From assembly GCF_024169315.1 (NCBI RefSeq), contig NZ_JALJWR010000001.1:5940501-6004500 (forward strand): a stretch of DNA of 64,000 nt. The letters are read 5' to 3'. A program made the position numbers and the translations under genes. Of the stretch, positions 63,401-64,000 are shown piece by piece (position 1 is the first letter of the stretch; every line of letters starts with the position of its first letter). Below the pieces are notes generated by a model. The model was not told the origin of the DNA, ran no database searches, and worked only from the letters and a program-made list of their open reading frames with translations. This DNA comes from Pseudomonas migulae. GTDB lineage: Bacteria > Pseudomonadota > Gammaproteobacteria > Pseudomonadales > Pseudomonadaceae.

Positions 63401-64000
63401 ATGAGCTTCAGCCCTTTGATTCGCCAACTGATCGATGCCCTGCGAATTTTGCCAGGTGTGGGTCAGAAAACTGCCCAGCGCATGGCATTGCAGCTGCTCG
63501 AACGTGATCGCAGCGGTGGCTCGCGCCTGGCGTCGGCGTTGAGCCAGGCCATGGAAGGAGTAGGCCACTGCCGATTGTGCCGCACGCTGACCGAAGATGA
63601 CCTGTGCCCGCAATGCGCCGATACCCGTCGCGACGACACGTTGCTGTGTGTGGTTGAAGGACCGATGGATGTCTACGCGGTGGAGCAGACCGGTTTCCGG
63701 GGGCGCTACTTCGTGCTCAAGGGGCACCTGTCGCCACTGGACGGACTCGGACCGGAAGCCATCGGGATTCCGCAGTTGCTGGCACGGATCGAAGAGGCGG
63801 GCACGTTTACTGAAGTCATTCTTGCGACCAACCCGACGGTCGAAGGTGAAGCCACGGCGCACTACATCGCCCAGTTGCTCAGCAACAAAGGCCTGATCGC
63901 TTCGCGCATTGCCCATGGCGTGCCGTTGGGTGGCGAGCTGGAGCTGGTGGATGGCGGGACGTTGGCGCATTCGTTTGCCGGGCGTAAACCGATTGCCCTC
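63401..64000 (+). CDS. recR: Recombination protein RecR (stop codon beyond the window)
   Basis: 200 residues are visible, which is the expected full length; only the stop is missing. The helix-hairpin-helix is [17 protein letters not shown], the zinc finger [16 protein letters not shown], and a Toprim domain follows ([18 protein letters not shown]). It works with RecO and RecF in loading RecA at gaps. Confidence 0.97.
   Translation, partial: MSFSPLIRQLIDALRILPGVGQKTAQRMALQLLERDRSGGSRLASALSQAMEGVGHCRLCRTLTEDDLCPQCADTRRDDTLLCVVEGPMDVYAVEQTGFRGRYFVLKGHLSPLDGLGPEAIGIPQLLARIEEAGTFTEVILATNPTVEGEATAHYIAQLLSNKGLIASRIAHGVPLGGELELVDGGTLAHSFAGRKPIAL

Overview
The window is a Pseudomonas chromosome segment, most likely from the P. 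fluorescens group. This rests on gene content and order (nasS-nasT-nitrate transporter; pyrD-rmf-rlmL; smc-zipA-ligA; 4.5S RNA; dnaX-ybaB-recR), on high GC, and on about a dozen inverted-repeat REP doublets of two families (cores GTGGGAGCGGGCTTGC and GGCGAGGGGATTTATCCCC) placed between genes.

Layout. (1) 1-2622, minus strand: nitrate assimilation control, with nasS, nasT and the start of an MFS nitrate transporter. Both nasS and the transporter are preceded by the same arrangement: a sigma-54 type -24/-12 site, two hexaloop hairpins of the ANTAR-target type, and an intrinsic terminator overlapping the second hairpin. This is a transcription antitermination circuit. (2) 2851-26655, plus strand: a nearly complete Inv/Mxi-Spa (SPI-1 type) type III secretion system in one orientation: invF-invG-invE-invA-invB-invC-invI-spaN-spaO-spaP-spaQ-spaR-spaS, sicA-sipB-sipC-sipD-iacP, a hilA-like regulator with iagB, and prgH-prgI-prgJ-prgK-orgA-orgB-orgC. 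(3) 26706-28259, minus strand: an unrecognised 517-residue protein next to the system, a candidate effector. (4) 28403-40000: pyrD, rmf, rlmKL, a CHASE-PAS-GGDEF protein, dacB, yggL, a BenE-type transporter and a GntR/FCD regulator. (5) 40168-47217: purine catabolism (guaD-xdhC-xdhB-xdhA on minus) with a divergent GntR regulator and paired operator-like palindromes. (6) 47220-64000: housekeeping genes smc, zipA, ligA, a zinc metallopeptidase, 4.5S RNA, an XRE regulator, a PAS-GGDEF-EAL protein, a solute-binding protein, dnaX, ybaB, an MDR oxidoreductase and recR (ends at the window edge without its stop).

How the secretion genes fit together: InvG, PrgH and PrgK form the rings; SpaP/Q/R/S and InvA the export gate; InvC, OrgB, InvI, SpaO and OrgA the cytoplasmic sorting platform; PrgI and PrgJ the needle and rod; SpaN the needle-length ruler; InvE the gatekeeper; SipB/C/D the translocon, with SicA as chaperone. 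I see no InvH pilotin, SipA, SicP/SptP, HilC or HilD.

The most unusual observation is that the SpaN ruler contains about 90 in-frame residues made of two 99-bp tandem repeats plus a REP doublet read as protein. Other notable points are the paired nitrate antitermination leaders, a sequence block shared upstream of invF and prgH, and the candidate effector. SPI-1 type systems have been reported before in some fluorescent pseudomonads, so the system class is not new; these details may be.
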